Shown here: positions 1 through 10,705 of the stretch, piece after piece
Layout of the letters: every line of letters starts with the position of its first letter
Position numbering within the stretch: the first letter of the stretch is position 1
Assembly: GCA_964019135.1 (NCBI GenBank)
Contig: OZ025258.1
Location: 30,684,186-30,748,185, forward strand
DNA: 64,000 nt
Source: Arenicola marina
Lineage: Eukaryota > Annelida > Polychaeta > Arenicolidae
Reading direction: 5' to 3'
Translations under genes and position numbers: made by a program
Notes under the pieces: generated by a model
Told to the model about the DNA's origin: nothing
Seen by the model: the letters and a program-made list of their open reading frames with translations, nothing else
Database searches by the model: none

Positions 1-143
1 TCTAGTGACGAATCAACGACCATTATGTAGTGTGTGGTGATTTATTCTTTGCCTTTGATTTATAGATCTGAAGTTGATGATTAACATCAACTGCAATCGA
101 TTAATAATTCAATTGTAAGTACTATATGAAACTGAATACTGAC

Positions 144-223
144 CCTGACAAGGTCGACTTCCTTGGCAATGCAGTCCTCCACGTAGGCATGGGCCTTGTC
201 AGTCTCAATGCCGTTGATAAACT
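144..223 (-). CDS. VPS33A: VPS33A exon 11 (residues 384-410), last exon inside the window
   Basis: An 80-base exon encodes [20 protein letters not shown] then EVDLVR, ending in a GTCAGT donor at phase 0. Acceptor TTCTCAAG. Positions 1-143 are the start of the next intron, so the remaining third of the protein is outside. Confidence 0.94.
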
Positions 224-3200
224 CTTGAGAAGAAGGACAAGTTTGAACATCAACATCCGACCACTATTAATGTAAGGGGCAGAAGTAAGGAGACCTGCTG
301 CTAACATTGTAATATTATTGGTAACTGTGGGTAAAGTGATATAAAAACGACATTGGAGGTAGCCGAAAGCTACATCTTTTTCACATTCAACGAGAACTAT
401 AACTCATAATAATAATCAGCGCTGGGTGAAGGTGATTCTTCGTTTGGTCATGAAAGTTACATCTTAAATGTCATCTCTCTATTTTAGTGACTTACAGCGA
501 TAGTGGTAAACCATGCCTTCGGGACAGTACCCCGAGTAGCCTTTCCGGGGAGGATACTAACAAGTATGCACTCTACCGGAAGTTAACCAAGTAAAAGAGT
601 CTATGTGCGCAGACGCATACAACTTGTGTTACCTTGTTGGGTTCTTAACGTGTCGATGAAGTCATCGGAGTCCGTTACTTCTTTGACTAGCTCCGCTATA
701 GAAGTATCTGTTCATGAGATATAATACATATAATATATAAATTTAGATGATTCGTATCAACAGAAGTGTAAGTTGGTTGGTTGGTTGTATATTCAGGACG
801 CTTTAACCACTTTTGGTCATATCGCGTCAATGGGAGAAGGAAGGGAGAGTGGAGCTATGTCCCCGGGGTAACCCCCTACTCTTTAACAAGGAAGACATGA
901 GATCTTTATCCTGCGACCACACAGACATGGCCTCAACGGGGCTCGAACTACCGATCCACGTGCCGTTAGGCTCTCAGGTGTCCAGAGCGCTGAATGCCAG
1001 CGATCGGGCAGGCCCCCGGAGACGTAGGATCTGTATGAAGGTTAAAGGGAAATACAACCATACATATACGCGATTTATGTAATATATGAACTATGGGTGG
1101 AATGGCGTTTCATTAACAACAATTAATTTAAGTAACTGGAATGTTTGAATCACGTACGAATTGCTAAGGAGGTCTTTGCAGCCTGCATGTGCGGCAACTT
1201 GGACACGAATTGTTTGATTTCTCCCACCGTCTTCGCCGCATGACGCTCCTGAAAGCAACAACAGCGAACAAATAAGATCACGAAAACACATATAGTGCGT
1301 GACATTTGACGACATCAGAGTTGACCCCTCACGAAAAACTAGGGATCAATCACTGGCCTGCGACATGGACTGCTTCATGGACCGTAAAGTGGCAGACTAA
1401 CACTATACACATTTCCCTTGATTATTTGACAATAGCTCGCAACGATCTAAGTTTCACTTATTGAATAGCTTTCATTTTGGTAATTTCACATAGATCCCCA
1501 CAGTGGGTAATAAAATCAATTTCAAGCAAAATAAAACACAACACGCCGCGTACGTCGAACTGCGCAGAGATCATCTTGGCTTTCTTGCTAAGTAAAGGGC
1601 CCACGCCATTGAAGTTTTTGTCACGCAGCTCGGCGTATAACTCTTCCGACGAACTGAGACCGATTTTCTTTGGTTCCGATGTCATCTCCTGTGCGGCGCC
1701 AGTGGTACCGCCCGCGGAGCTCCCTGAGTTGAATTTTTCAGGCGGGAGTCTGACCGAACCTTAAGAAGAACATGGGCAACATGTTCGGTATTGGCAGGAC
1801 CATACAGTCGGCAAGAATAATGATAATTAGATGACGTTGTGCAACACGACGACAATAATCTCTGTTTCGTGAGGAGATGACATTCTCGAAATTGTAATAC
1901 GCACACAGAATTCATTTTCGGCACATATTATTCCCAGTTGAAAGAAAGGGAGTGTCCATATGGATACTTCCTCTGGAATCTGTCTTTCTGTGTTAACTAT
2001 ATGGGGAACCCTACAGTGGCGGAATCAATATTCTGTAACGGGGAAGAATGCGGGATGGGGCACGGACTAGGTGTGAAGTGCCATACCCTACAATATCTAT
2101 ATGGATAAATAAATTTTAAAAAAGTGGGGTATGTGCGCTTTTTAATCTCAATTGCCCAACGTCGGAAGTTTTGTGGCAAGGGGGGTTAGTAAATTGCATC
2201 CACTTGGACCACTAACAGAAGCGACTAATAACCACTGAATATCTTGAGAAAGGTGTTGTACACTTACAACAGTGGTCAAAGCAGGCTGTAAAGTCACATA
2301 CGCGATCCACCTTTGTCGTACACTCACAGTTGTTTATGCCGAAGACCTCGTCGATGAGCCCTTCGTAGGTGAGCTGCGACAGAAGCGGAGTGAGCGGGTC
2401 CACCGCGCGGTCTATGATCAACAGGTTGTCGATCTGGGGCGGGATCTGAGGCTCGGAACCAGCCATTTCACGGCGCATGCGCAGCATCATGTCCACCACT
2501 TTCTATACTCGCGTAACAAGAAAAGTAAAAAGAAGAGAAATATTTCAACAGTCAAGCGTCGAGTAACGTTAAATGACGTGATCCATTTGGCGAGGACACT
2601 CGCGATTCACAATGAAATACTGTTATAAGAACATAGGATAATGTAAATGTAGCTCTTTAAACTTAATGTCATTTATGCATTACTACGTGATACGTATCGT
2701 TTAAGATATAGCAAATAGTTACCTTTGAACACTCTCCTTTGCCATATATATTGGGTATGAATCCATACAGCGCTTGCAGAGTCATCAGGGATTTTGCTGC
2801 ATAGTAGAGGCTGGTGAAATCATTGTAGATCACGCAGTCCTGTACAATAAAACGTTAATTAACAAATGAGACGACAGCTATTTATCAATCTGTGCCACAG
2901 TTAAGTAGAGACAGTAGCACCTCTTTTGCATAAGAGTAGGAGTTAAACATTTAAAGTTGTTCTTACAGAATTTTTCCCTCAGAAATTTAAATCGTTTCGC
3001 AGAAATTCTCGAAATGCATTGTTCGATCCGTTTCATTGTCAAAAAATGTATACAGTTTCATATCTATCTTGAATTAATTGGCGAAGTCGTCAACAATCAC
3101 TACAATTTGATGACGTGGAACCTAGGACCGATCTGACGGAATATATCTCAAAAAGCGTGTTTTCGCTTTCTTTTCATTCACAACGCATATAATCGTCTTC

Positions 3201-6200
3201 ATGCAAAGAGAGCATCAATAAATTCCAATGGATTTAAAATAATTTTCAAATGGCTGTATAAACAGTATCAGCTTTTAATTTGAAAATGTTCTCATCAAAC
3301 TAGTTTCCTGAGAAGAACATACGTCCTTTGATGACCTGCTGACTATTTAAGGACAAGATATACTGCTTTAGTCGAGTTGAGTTATTTTCTAGAAAAAAGT
3401 TCAAGGTACACATGGACGTCCAGACCCTACCTTAAAGGAAGACTCCATCTCCATAGACAGTAGATCAGAGTCAAACGGAATCATATCTAGGCAGAATTCG
3501 TCGATATTAGCGAACGACCCATGTACTCCTAGTTCCTGAAAAATGGAAAACGTTCCATGGAAAGTCAGTACTGGTATATGGATTATAGACATAGGAACAT
3601 CTGATTTATGCGTCTCCCTAATAAAAGAACTCACAGGTAACATTATTTAAATGTGATAGAGCATAATACACTTACCTACTGGGACATACACGCGAGATTC
3701 TCATGGAAATGCATTATTGTATTCTGGACATATACCTAACAGAAAGAGTGCAGGAAGAACATGCAAATTAAACAGAATGCTATTGCTACATATGTAGCAT
3801 CACTTACTTTGAGCCTTCTTTCACATATTAAACTCTTCCTTGGAACAAAAAATATGTGAAATTCTTTCCCAAATGGCCCCAATTCTTCTTCTCTGAAATT
3901 GTTACAAAAAGAAATGAATGAAATTTAGCTGTGGCCATAAATGTTGGTAGTACTGGTATGCAAGGCACACTATGGGTTCAGATAAAGAGAACTGGGAAGG
4001 TTTATAAAGCAAAACATAATATAAGCATGCTATAAATTATATTGTATTTTGTTGCCTTTTGACTACAGAGTCTCTCAGGCTTACTTGTGGACATTCTGTG
4101 CAACCATCTCAATGAGACTGAGTCTTGATCTGATGATAAAGACAATGTTCTGCACATTGTTTTCCGGCAGCCTGCCAGGCTTCAGGGGATACATTTTGTC
4201 AACTTCATGTTCCTACAAATAAAGCACACTTAAAGTGATAAAATATGATCTGAAACCCCAATCCAAAATGGCATTAAGTGCATCAACAACATTAGTAGGT
4301 CAATTCAAGTTATAGAACAAAGTATGGAACATAACTTTACAGCATTTTAACATTACAACATGTTCCTATCTGTACAGATATAAGGAAGCTGATATCTGTC
4401 ATTTGGATGACATAATCCAATTACATCTACTAATGTGACCTTGAAGCCAAATACCACAAGAACTGTAAAAATATATATATGTTAAATAAAACACAACTGA
4501 AATCAGTCTGAACATGTTATTAACTAATAATTATTCAATGCTATCCTTCCAACATACCTTTAAGAGTGCATATTCAGCAATTAGTCCAAAAGGTCCTGTT
4601 AGGGCATCATCCCAAACAATAGCCTGTAAATAAAGTGGTGGCAGTTATATATAATTATCTCATTTCATCACAATGATTGCTGCAATGCAAAGTCTGCCTA
4701 TGATGCACCATGCATCCTTATCATCTTCACTAGAATACAATATCAAGAATCATTTTCTACTCCTGGTTTTAACCAGCTACTTTGAAGAATTGGACCACCA
4801 ATAGTGCCTGGTAAGCAACCATAAAATATAGACCCAATTAATTCAGCATTTTTTTTCTTTGGCAGTTGTTTTGAGTAAGCCAGGATCTAGTTTTGTTAAT
4901 CTATTATCTCTATTAATTCAATGGTGTGACCACCTGTACAGTCGGTGGGGGTTAGAAGTGGAGAAGGGGTGGGGAAAGTGAGATAAGCATCTCACAAAGA
5001 TTTCAGGCATTGCTTTTTAGAACAGTGAAGAGGTGGGGAGTGGTGTGAATTGAGGTGAAATAGAGGAATAAAATGTTGATTGTGATTACTGCTGTTTAAG
5101 GCTGGCAGGTGACCAGGGTGGACAGAAACTGGACTTCAAACTGGGTCAACATGTGCCCAGAACCATTTCCCAAAAACTACATATTATAGGCAGCAGCTGC
5201 ACTCCAGACTCTCTTGACCCCCCCCCCCCCCCCTCTCCCTCTCACCCCTGCTACCCCCTCCAGTGCCCTTTCCTGTGTCCTCATAATCCTATCTGGCGAA
5301 CTATGCCAATTACTCTGGCATCAATTGTTTATACAAGCAGTCGTGATGACAAAACATTTGTCTATCCCTCTGCCATCACAACTCTTATCAAGTGTAACAC
5401 CAGTGGCTGGCTCTCCTTGCATATACTGAATATTTATAAATCACTGTCGAGCCTACCCAGTACCACACCTATATGCCTATGGGGGTGGGAAGGAGAGGTG
5501 GAGGGAAGAGGCTGGGCTCGCATTAGCATTCGCCAATAGCCATTTGGCGAGAAAATTCGGGATTTGGCGATAAGAACTTCCTGGACACTCGCCAAAATGG
5601 CGAATATAAAATTTAAACTACAAACATTCATCTCCAATTATGAGATTTATAACCAATTTATAACCAATATATTTGGCTAATTTTGGCTAATGTTTTTCCA
5701 CGGAATTAGCCAAATTGGCTAATGAAAAAAATATCCTAGCGCGAGCCCAGAGAGGGATGCATGAAGTTGGCACCCAGATCGCTTTGCGTGCCATATATAT
5801 AATGTGCAGTGGGGGGTGGAGGCAGGGGAGGCTCGCACCGCGGTCAGGTCTGGATTAAGTGACATTCTTTGATAGCAACTCAACCAATAGTCCCATATGA
5901 GACAGTTGTTGCTCAGCACAACAGTCTCATATCCTCATGTGGAAAATGAGGGTGTAAGATTTGTTTTTGTGGGCGACTACGATTTGTTAACCGCACGATC
6001 CATCAAACCCTTGTCATTTTGTACTGTGATACCTAAACTTCATATTTACCCCAAAACCTATATGTATATGAACTAATAAAATATCGCATTACTATTAAGT
6101 CGGTGGAAGTAAGACTTTCTTGTTGTTTATCACACCATTTCGTATTTGGTCATTCTTCACCAGCAGCTTTCGCCAGGTGGCGTTTTGCTTATTGCATGTC

Positions 6201-8518
6201 AATGACTGGGTGTATGAAGCACCACCAAGCGAGTGGTTTTAATGACATGCACTCATGCACAGTTTCTCCACTGGGTGGGCAAGGTGGTGGACAGAAGTGG
6301 GTTGAGGATATCGTCATTATCACAGAGACTTCAACCAAAATAACAAGATAAGTTGTAAGATACATTCTTTTAAAAACTATTGCCATATCCCAAAATATTT
6401 TCGCCATCAGCACCGCTTCTCGCCACGCTTGTTTGTAAAATGCCATACAGGATTTGATGGTCAGGACATGTGGTGTTATTTCCCAACAAAGTCACATGGG
6501 GCTACTCAATCCAAAAAGATGATCTGAGGATTTTTCATTGCAATCATCTATAGACATTTATAAGTCATGCCTTTCTGGGATCCGAAGATTCCAATTCAAA
6601 GCTCCCCCACCCCCTCTACCTATACTAAGGGGTGAGGAGACCATATGGCCGTTCTGGTAGTACGGTTGGCGCAAGTGCCCCTAGGCAAGCCCGCTTCTCT
6701 AGGGTCACAACTGTAGCAATGTTAAAATCCTTCGACGTTAGTAGGGAATCGACTGTAGCTTTTATCATAATGTGTACATATACAATCATAGTGTTTATAT
6801 ATTCTATATACCTTGTTCTATCTTTGGACATCAAGAAAGTGTGTCAACACTTAGTTTGTGTAATATATTGGCGAATAAATGTTGGAGCACAAGTCATTTC
6901 CCGACCAACCGTCCGCCATATTTGTTTTTGGCGGATGCTGGTACCTGTGAATGCAACTTGGTTTCCCGTTTCGTTAGCATGCCATATGACTCTCCGCTAG
7001 AGGGCATTTTCAGTCGCCTACTTTGAACTTAAGGATAACAGCAGCGCCCTCTGCCACAGGTAATTCACAGTTACAAAGTTTAGGACCCAGGCTGCAAATG
7101 GTTCAAATGGTGACGGGACTCACCCATAGCAGTTAGTCGGGAAAAGACTTGTGCTCCAACATTTACTCACGAATATATTACACAAACAACTAAGTGTTGA
7201 CACACTTTCTTGATGTCAAAAGAGAGAGCAAGGTATATAGTCAATATATAGAATACATAAACACTATGATTGTATACGTACACATTCATCACATTAATGT
7301 CATTATGATAAAAGCTACAGTCGATTCCCTACTAACGTCGAAGGATTTTAACATTGCTACCGTTGTGCCCCTAGAGAAGCGGGCTTGCCTGGGGGCACTT
7401 GTGCCAAGTAGTACGGCCATCTTAGCCCAGAACCCGTCCTACGCTGAGGCTGTAATCTGGTAATCACTTAGCCCCATCAGATGGCTTGTTATGGATTTTA
7501 TATTATTCTATGTCCATAACAGCCACACCGTAGGTCCCCATGTTTGGTCCCAATCACCGTGAGAGGTCCACTTTATAAGTTGCTAGAGGTTTATATACAA
7601 AACACTCACCTTTAATTCTTACTTTTTTAGGTTCCAGAACATTATATTCCAGGAGTGTCTGACAGAAATAAGTTTCCTGCTACTAATACTCACTCAATTC
7701 TTTTATTTGGTCCGTTAACAACTTTTGCTGACAAGTTTTGTTGTCTTGTGTTGTGTCGTCTTACAAGACCGCTAGATGTCACTCGTTTCTTCCGGTAAAC
7801 GCCCTCTGGCAAACTGGTTGCACATTTCCTAAAGACCTGGTTCCAACACTCTTTCTGTTTATTAACAGTTACTGTTGATAAACAGAACGGGAACTAGGTC
7901 TTTGACAAATGCGCAGCCAGTTCGCTAGAGGGCGTTGACCGGAACGAACTATCGACATCTAGCAATCTCGTGGGATGACACAACACAAGAAGATGGCAAC
8001 GCTAGCCAGGAAAACTTGTTAGTGAACAAAATGAATGAGTTGAGCTAGTGTTAGTTGCATGAAACGTATTTCAGTCAGACACTCCTTGAGGATAATGCTC
8101 CTGAACTTAAACAACTAAAAATTAGAGGTAAGTGTTTGGTGTCAAAACCTCCAGCAACTTGTAAAGTGGACATGTCACCATTTTTTAGACTGAATATGGC
8201 GGCCTACGCCGTGGCGGTAAGGACGGCCTATCAGTCTGCCGTAACCATTAACGCCATCAAACGGAGCTAGTAATCACTGGTTAACTAGTTAACCGGCCCC
8301 GCCTACCTGACTTGGCTGGCCTGGTCGAACGGTAAACACCGTGCTTTATCAATTATTCTGCATTCTATACCATGTGCACATTTGTCACATTTGGGACAGC
8401 CAAACGAAGAGCTTACCTTGGACCCAGTGCACTTGTCAAGACATTCTAACAACTCTCTGCGATAAGATTCTCTTAAAACTGCAAGGTTTATCTTCCCATT
8501 TGACAGATGAGAAGCCAT
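144..8518 (-). CDS. VPS33A: VPS33A, Sec1/Munc18-family HOPS/CORVET subunit (5' eleven exons, gene runs off left edge)
   Basis: VPS33A is the SM-family protein of the HOPS and CORVET tethering complexes; it binds SNAREs and drives fusion of late endosomes, lysosomes and autophagosomes. Eleven exons on the minus strand join in phase: 8518-8417, 4623-4558, 4212-4085, 3892-3808, 3535-3431, 2839-2723, 2502-2328, 1759-1554, 1248-1158, 707-633, 223-144. They total 1230 bases, 410 codons. Each boundary is GT-AG and phases match throughout. The product follows vertebrate VPS33A, as recalled, from the N-terminus ([18 protein letters not shown]) through the Sec1 hallmarks [56 protein letters not shown] and [15 protein letters not shown] to [17 protein letters not shown]. 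Vertebrate VPS33A is about 596 residues, so roughly the last third lies outside. The A paralogue is preferred over VPS33B because of [20 protein letters not shown] and [17 protein letters not shown]. No disabling change is seen. Confidence 0.95.
633..707 (-). CDS. VPS33A: VPS33A exon 10 (residues 359-384)
   Basis: A short 75-base exon encodes [20 protein letters not shown] then RTQQ after completing the histidine codon. Acceptor ATGAACAG, donor GTAACAC. It is identified by phase and by similarity to the vertebrate [20 protein letters not shown] segment. Confidence 0.93.
772..1006 (-). mobile_element. tRNA-derived SINE, copy A (in VPS33A intron 9, head diverged)
   Basis: Read on the minus strand, this is the same element as 25431-25688. 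Shared parts are the box B-like region, the conserved body with a GGGGGTTACCCC-type motif (around 866-878), and a tail of repeated CAAC at 772-786. The tRNA-like head is degraded beyond about 1000. Inserted in VPS33A intron 9, antisense to the plus strand. Confidence 0.8.
1158..1248 (-). CDS. VPS33A: VPS33A exon 9 (residues 329-359)
   Basis: A 91-base exon encodes [20 protein letters not shown] then [10 protein letters not shown], ending with the first base of a split histidine codon. Acceptor CTTTCAG, donor GTACGTG. It is close to recalled vertebrate [20 protein letters not shown]. Confidence 0.95.
1554..1759 (-). CDS. VPS33A: VPS33A exon 8 (residues 260-328)
   Basis: A 206-base exon encodes [20 protein letters not shown], then a linker, then [20 protein letters not shown] and [19 protein letters not shown]. 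Acceptor TTCTTAAG, donor GTACGC, ending phase 0. It enters domain 3a of the SM fold. A Gly/Ser/Thr/Ala linker replaces the vertebrate lysine-rich loop. Confidence 0.94.
2328..2502 (-). CDS. VPS33A: VPS33A exon 7 (residues 202-260)
   Basis: A 175-base exon begins [20 protein letters not shown] and includes [19 protein letters not shown] and [14 protein letters not shown]. The [12 protein letters not shown] motif is the core SM-family signature. Acceptor AGTATAG, donor GTGAGTG; it ends with one base of a split cysteine codon. Confidence 0.96.
2723..2839 (-). CDS. VPS33A: VPS33A exon 6 (residues 163-201)
   Basis: A 117-base phase 0 exon encodes [20 protein letters not shown] and [19 protein letters not shown]. 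Acceptor TGTACAG, donor GTAACT. The [13 protein letters not shown] stretch is a VPS33A signature. Confidence 0.95.
3017..3125 (+). repeat. Dispersed repeat copy A (VPS33A intron 5)
   Basis: Shares ordered blocks with 57165-57250: CGATCCGTTTCA, AAATGTATACA, TTCATAT and TTTGATGACGT, with different spacing. Two copies in different genes suggest an old interspersed element of unknown class. Confidence 0.5.
3431..3535 (-). CDS. VPS33A: VPS33A exon 5 (residues 128-162)
   Basis: A 105-base phase 0 exon encodes [20 protein letters not shown] followed by [15 protein letters not shown]. Acceptor TTTTCAG, donor GTAGGG. The segment matches the recalled vertebrate DLIPFDGDLLSME region. Confidence 0.95.
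3808..3892 (-). CDS. VPS33A: VPS33A exon 4 (residues 99-127)
   Basis: An 85-base exon completes the split codon and encodes [20 protein letters not shown] then LICERRLK. Acceptor ATTTCAG, donor GTAAGTG, ending in phase 0. The [14 protein letters not shown] motif is typical of VPS33. Confidence 0.94.
4085..4212 (-). CDS. VPS33A: VPS33A exon 3 (residues 57-99)
   Basis: A 128-base exon begins [20 protein letters not shown] and continues through [20 protein letters not shown]. Acceptor TTTGTAG, donor GTAAGC; it ends with two bases of a split lysine codon. Confidence 0.94.
4558..4623 (-). CDS. VPS33A: VPS33A exon 2 (residues 35-56)
   Basis: A 66-base exon encodes [18 protein letters not shown] followed by ALLK. 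Acceptor TTTACAG and donor GTATGT flank it, phase 0 on both sides. It is strongly conserved SM-protein domain 1 sequence. Confidence 0.95.
5514..5748. mobile_element. Putative MITE with GGGCTCGC termini (VPS33A intron 1)
   Basis: The segment starts GGGCTCGCATTAG and ends CTAGCGCGAGCCC, an imperfect terminal inverted repeat. Internally it has further inverted blocks (TTTGGCGAG/CTCGCCAAAATGGCG and ATTAGCCAAATTGGCTAAT). It is about 235 bases, non-coding. Flanks AGAGGCT and AGAGGGA could be a decayed target duplication. Family not recognised. Confidence 0.5.
6644..7420. mobile_element. Foldback element with ~270-285 bp inverted arms (VPS33A intron 1)
   Basis: Left arm 6644-6909 and right arm 7132-7420 are reverse complements over nearly their whole length. 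They share GCAAGCCCGCTTCTCTAGGG, TTAAAATCCTTCGACGTTAG, GACATCAAGAAAGTGTGTCA and TGTTGGAGCACAAGTC. A ~220-base loop separates them. The right arm has short insertions relative to the left. No transposase is encoded; it resembles a foldback or long-TIR non-autonomous DNA transposon. Confidence 0.8.
7450..8280. repeat. ~830 bp near-symmetric palindrome (VPS33A intron 1)
   Basis: The two halves are imperfect reverse complements around an apex near 7869 (CTGTTTATTAACAG then CTGTTGATAAACAG). Matching blocks include ACGCCCTCT with AGAGGGCGT, CTTGTGTTGTGT with ACACAACACAAG, and GTCCACTTTATAAGTTGCT against its complement at 8152-8170. Similarity falls toward the outer ends. There is almost no loop. 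It starts about 30 bases right of the foldback at 6644-7420. It may be a foldback transposon or an inverted duplication. Confidence 0.75.
8417..8518 (-). CDS. VPS33A: VPS33A exon 1 (start codon, residues 1-34)
   Basis: The ATG at 8518-8516 opens [19 protein letters not shown], matching the conserved VPS33A N-terminus. The exon ends after TGSK with a GTAAGC donor on a codon boundary (phase 0). This start is chosen because it coincides with the conserved family start. The 5'UTR and promoter must lie above 8518 and show no recognisable element. Confidence 0.93.
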
Positions 8519-10092
8519 CTTTCATAGTCATAGGATTTGCTGCGAGACTAATTTTTAAAAAGCTGAAAACCGAAGAATATATACTACCGATAAATATAAG
8601 TAGGCCTACTTTTCCAGGCCAGAGTCCAAAAGGATCTTAATGCGGGTGTCCAACCTAATCTAATAGCGAAAGTTTACGTCTTAAACTGAAATTGGCGAGT
8701 AATAACGCTTTGTTTCGGCCGATTGGTAAGGAGAAAAACGATTAAGGGAACCCGCCTCTATCAATGTCGAGCAGTGCGCCATTTTGCCGGAGCAATTAAG
8801 TGACGTATATTGTGACCCTCCATGTGGCACTGCCTTACGCTATAACTGGAAGTTATCTCGCGAAAGGAAGTCTTCACAGGTACCCTTCAGGATATTACAG
8901 GATCATGATCTTAATGGTTCATGGAAAATAGCACCCAGACAAATTGATATACGTCTTGCGACGACTGTCTCCATTAAAAAAACGATGATTGGAGTTAATT
9001 ATATTTGCACCGATGACGCGCTCTTGTTTTGCTCGCAGTAGGCGTCATTTCCGGTTTAAATATAGTTAGAGTATCGCCTCCTGATTGTTCAATCGCGGAC
9101 GCATCGTGGCCTTTTAAAAAGGGCTGCCGCCTGGTTAAGGTAGTACGCTGGATAATCATGACGCCAACTGGTGAGCATTATGTCTTTTCGATATCTCAAT
9201 ATTCATTCAATCTGCAAATCCAACAGCAAATAATATAAACTAAAAATATCAGGACCTTCGGTCATTTTTTTTTCTTCTTATTTTTTTAATCTCCCTAATT
9301 CCGTAAGTGACAATGCTTCGAGTTTCCATATGGGGTTTGGGAGGGACGGTTCAATCTCACATTTCAAGAAAACTAGTATCAATGTTATTGTATTATTCTT
9401 GTAAGCATATAAAAAAGTACTAATGATGTTTTACCGTCTTGTTTTTTCTATATATTTAAAAGTAGGTGAAAATACCCGAAAAACCCATAGGCCGCCATGT
9501 TACACTGTAATAGGGTGTGGGGGCTTCTACCTTCCTTTTTTTGGAAAATATAGCCTGAAAACTCCTTTATATATATAAAAGATGTATCTGGTCAAAATTT
9601 CGCAATTTATTACCGTAAATTGTGTAGCATATACTAACTTAAGCGGCGAGATCGTGGATGGCGGTCACTTCTAAATTTTATGGTGAGCTACAGGCAGGAC
9701 GGAAAATCCTGTAATTTGGCGAGTAGACACTTGAGTGTTATATGAATCGGTAAAGCAGCATAAGAGGCCAGGCTGGCGGCTTTCTTTAAAGTTAATTACT
9801 CGATCAAACAGCAAATTAATATTTTCCCAGAGAATATTTTTAATGTTTCGAATCAAATGTTTTTTTTCGTGTACAAGAGCATATATATTGCATGCAATAC
9901 ATGTATAGCGACAATCATCTCGTGCGGCCTGGGAAAGTGTGGTATATATCCTTGTGTACTACGTTCCTCCATCTTCCATGTTAACTAATTAGAACCCCCG
10001 AAACGGATTATTTTTGTAAATGATAGTCGTGAACAACATGCGTGGTTGTCAATTCTTGCCTGCCGCGTCAATTACGCTTCGACCCCTAACGT
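8519..10092. other. Spacer upstream of VPS33A; presumed promoter side
   Basis: No convincing coding region, RNA gene or repeat array was recognised. It should hold the VPS33A promoter and 5'UTR just above 8518. The remainder up to the pogo element is AT-rich non-coding sequence with short open frames that show no family resemblance. Confidence 0.5.
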
Positions 10093-10132
10093 CAAGTGCC
10101 CTATTATCGGCAGTATCCTTATATCGTCATAG
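10093..10132 (+). repeat. Left terminal inverted repeat of the pogo-like element
   Basis: CAAGTGCCCTATTATCG followed by a second, diverged block ending TTATATCGTCATAG. The reverse complement of 14348-14388 has the same two-block layout (AAGTGCCCTAATATCGTC twice, then ATAG). Confidence 0.7.
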
Positions 10133-10201
10133 TTAACAAATGATCCCGTAGCGTCTTTCCAGTTGAGCAGACGACAACAGACCGCGGTGCAGCTCAATGC
10201 C

Positions 10202-10697
10202 GTGAGTATTTGCTTTATTATGACGCTCAATAATCGATATCAATGTACTATATAACTTCTGTAAGTAGGCAAGAAGTGTGCACTGTCGAAACTGGTTGCC
10301 TAAACGACTGAATCATGAGTCACATGGCCCCCTTTCACCCAAAGAATATTGACAAAATTGTGCCAACGCGTTATGCAATATGACGTTCTTAGTTGTTCCT
10401 TGTTCCGTTCGTGGCGCTGCGCTCCTTAGTTAAAGGGATCGTTTGATAATTCACTGCTAGTTTGACGAAACAAAATTACGACGATATAAGGGCATCTTGA
10501 TGGCGCTGTTTGACGAAATAAAGACACCGTCATAACCAATGTGTCCTATTATCGTCATATCGGAAGTGGGGTGACCTTATATCGTCACAGTGCAACTGCA
10601 AATATTGCCATGGTGTAATTTATTCACATAACGTTAAAATTTTATATCTTTTTATTATTGCTAAAGTTCATGTGCATGTTTCATGTTTATTTCACAG
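10202..10697 (+). other. Possible 5'UTR intron of the transposase gene
   Basis: A good donor GTGAGT at 10202-10207 and a good acceptor TTTATTTCACAG ending at 10697 bracket a ~500-base stretch. It ends eight bases before the transposase ATG. It would place the left subterminal motifs in an intron. Splice consensus only. Confidence 0.4.
10480..10587. repeat. Left subterminal motif cluster (probable transposase sites)
   Basis: Variants of CCTTATATCGTCA lie at 10480-10492 (inverted), 10545-10557 and 10575-10587, in addition to two in the terminal repeat. They occur inside the element and outside its coding part, as expected of transposase-binding sites. Confidence 0.5.
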
Positions 10698-10705
10698 GCT
10701 AGGAA

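Noticed and set aside
8055-8270. Small gene in the right arm of the palindrome
   Set aside because: Only a short exon-like stretch with no recognised homologue; reported as an observation, not a gene.
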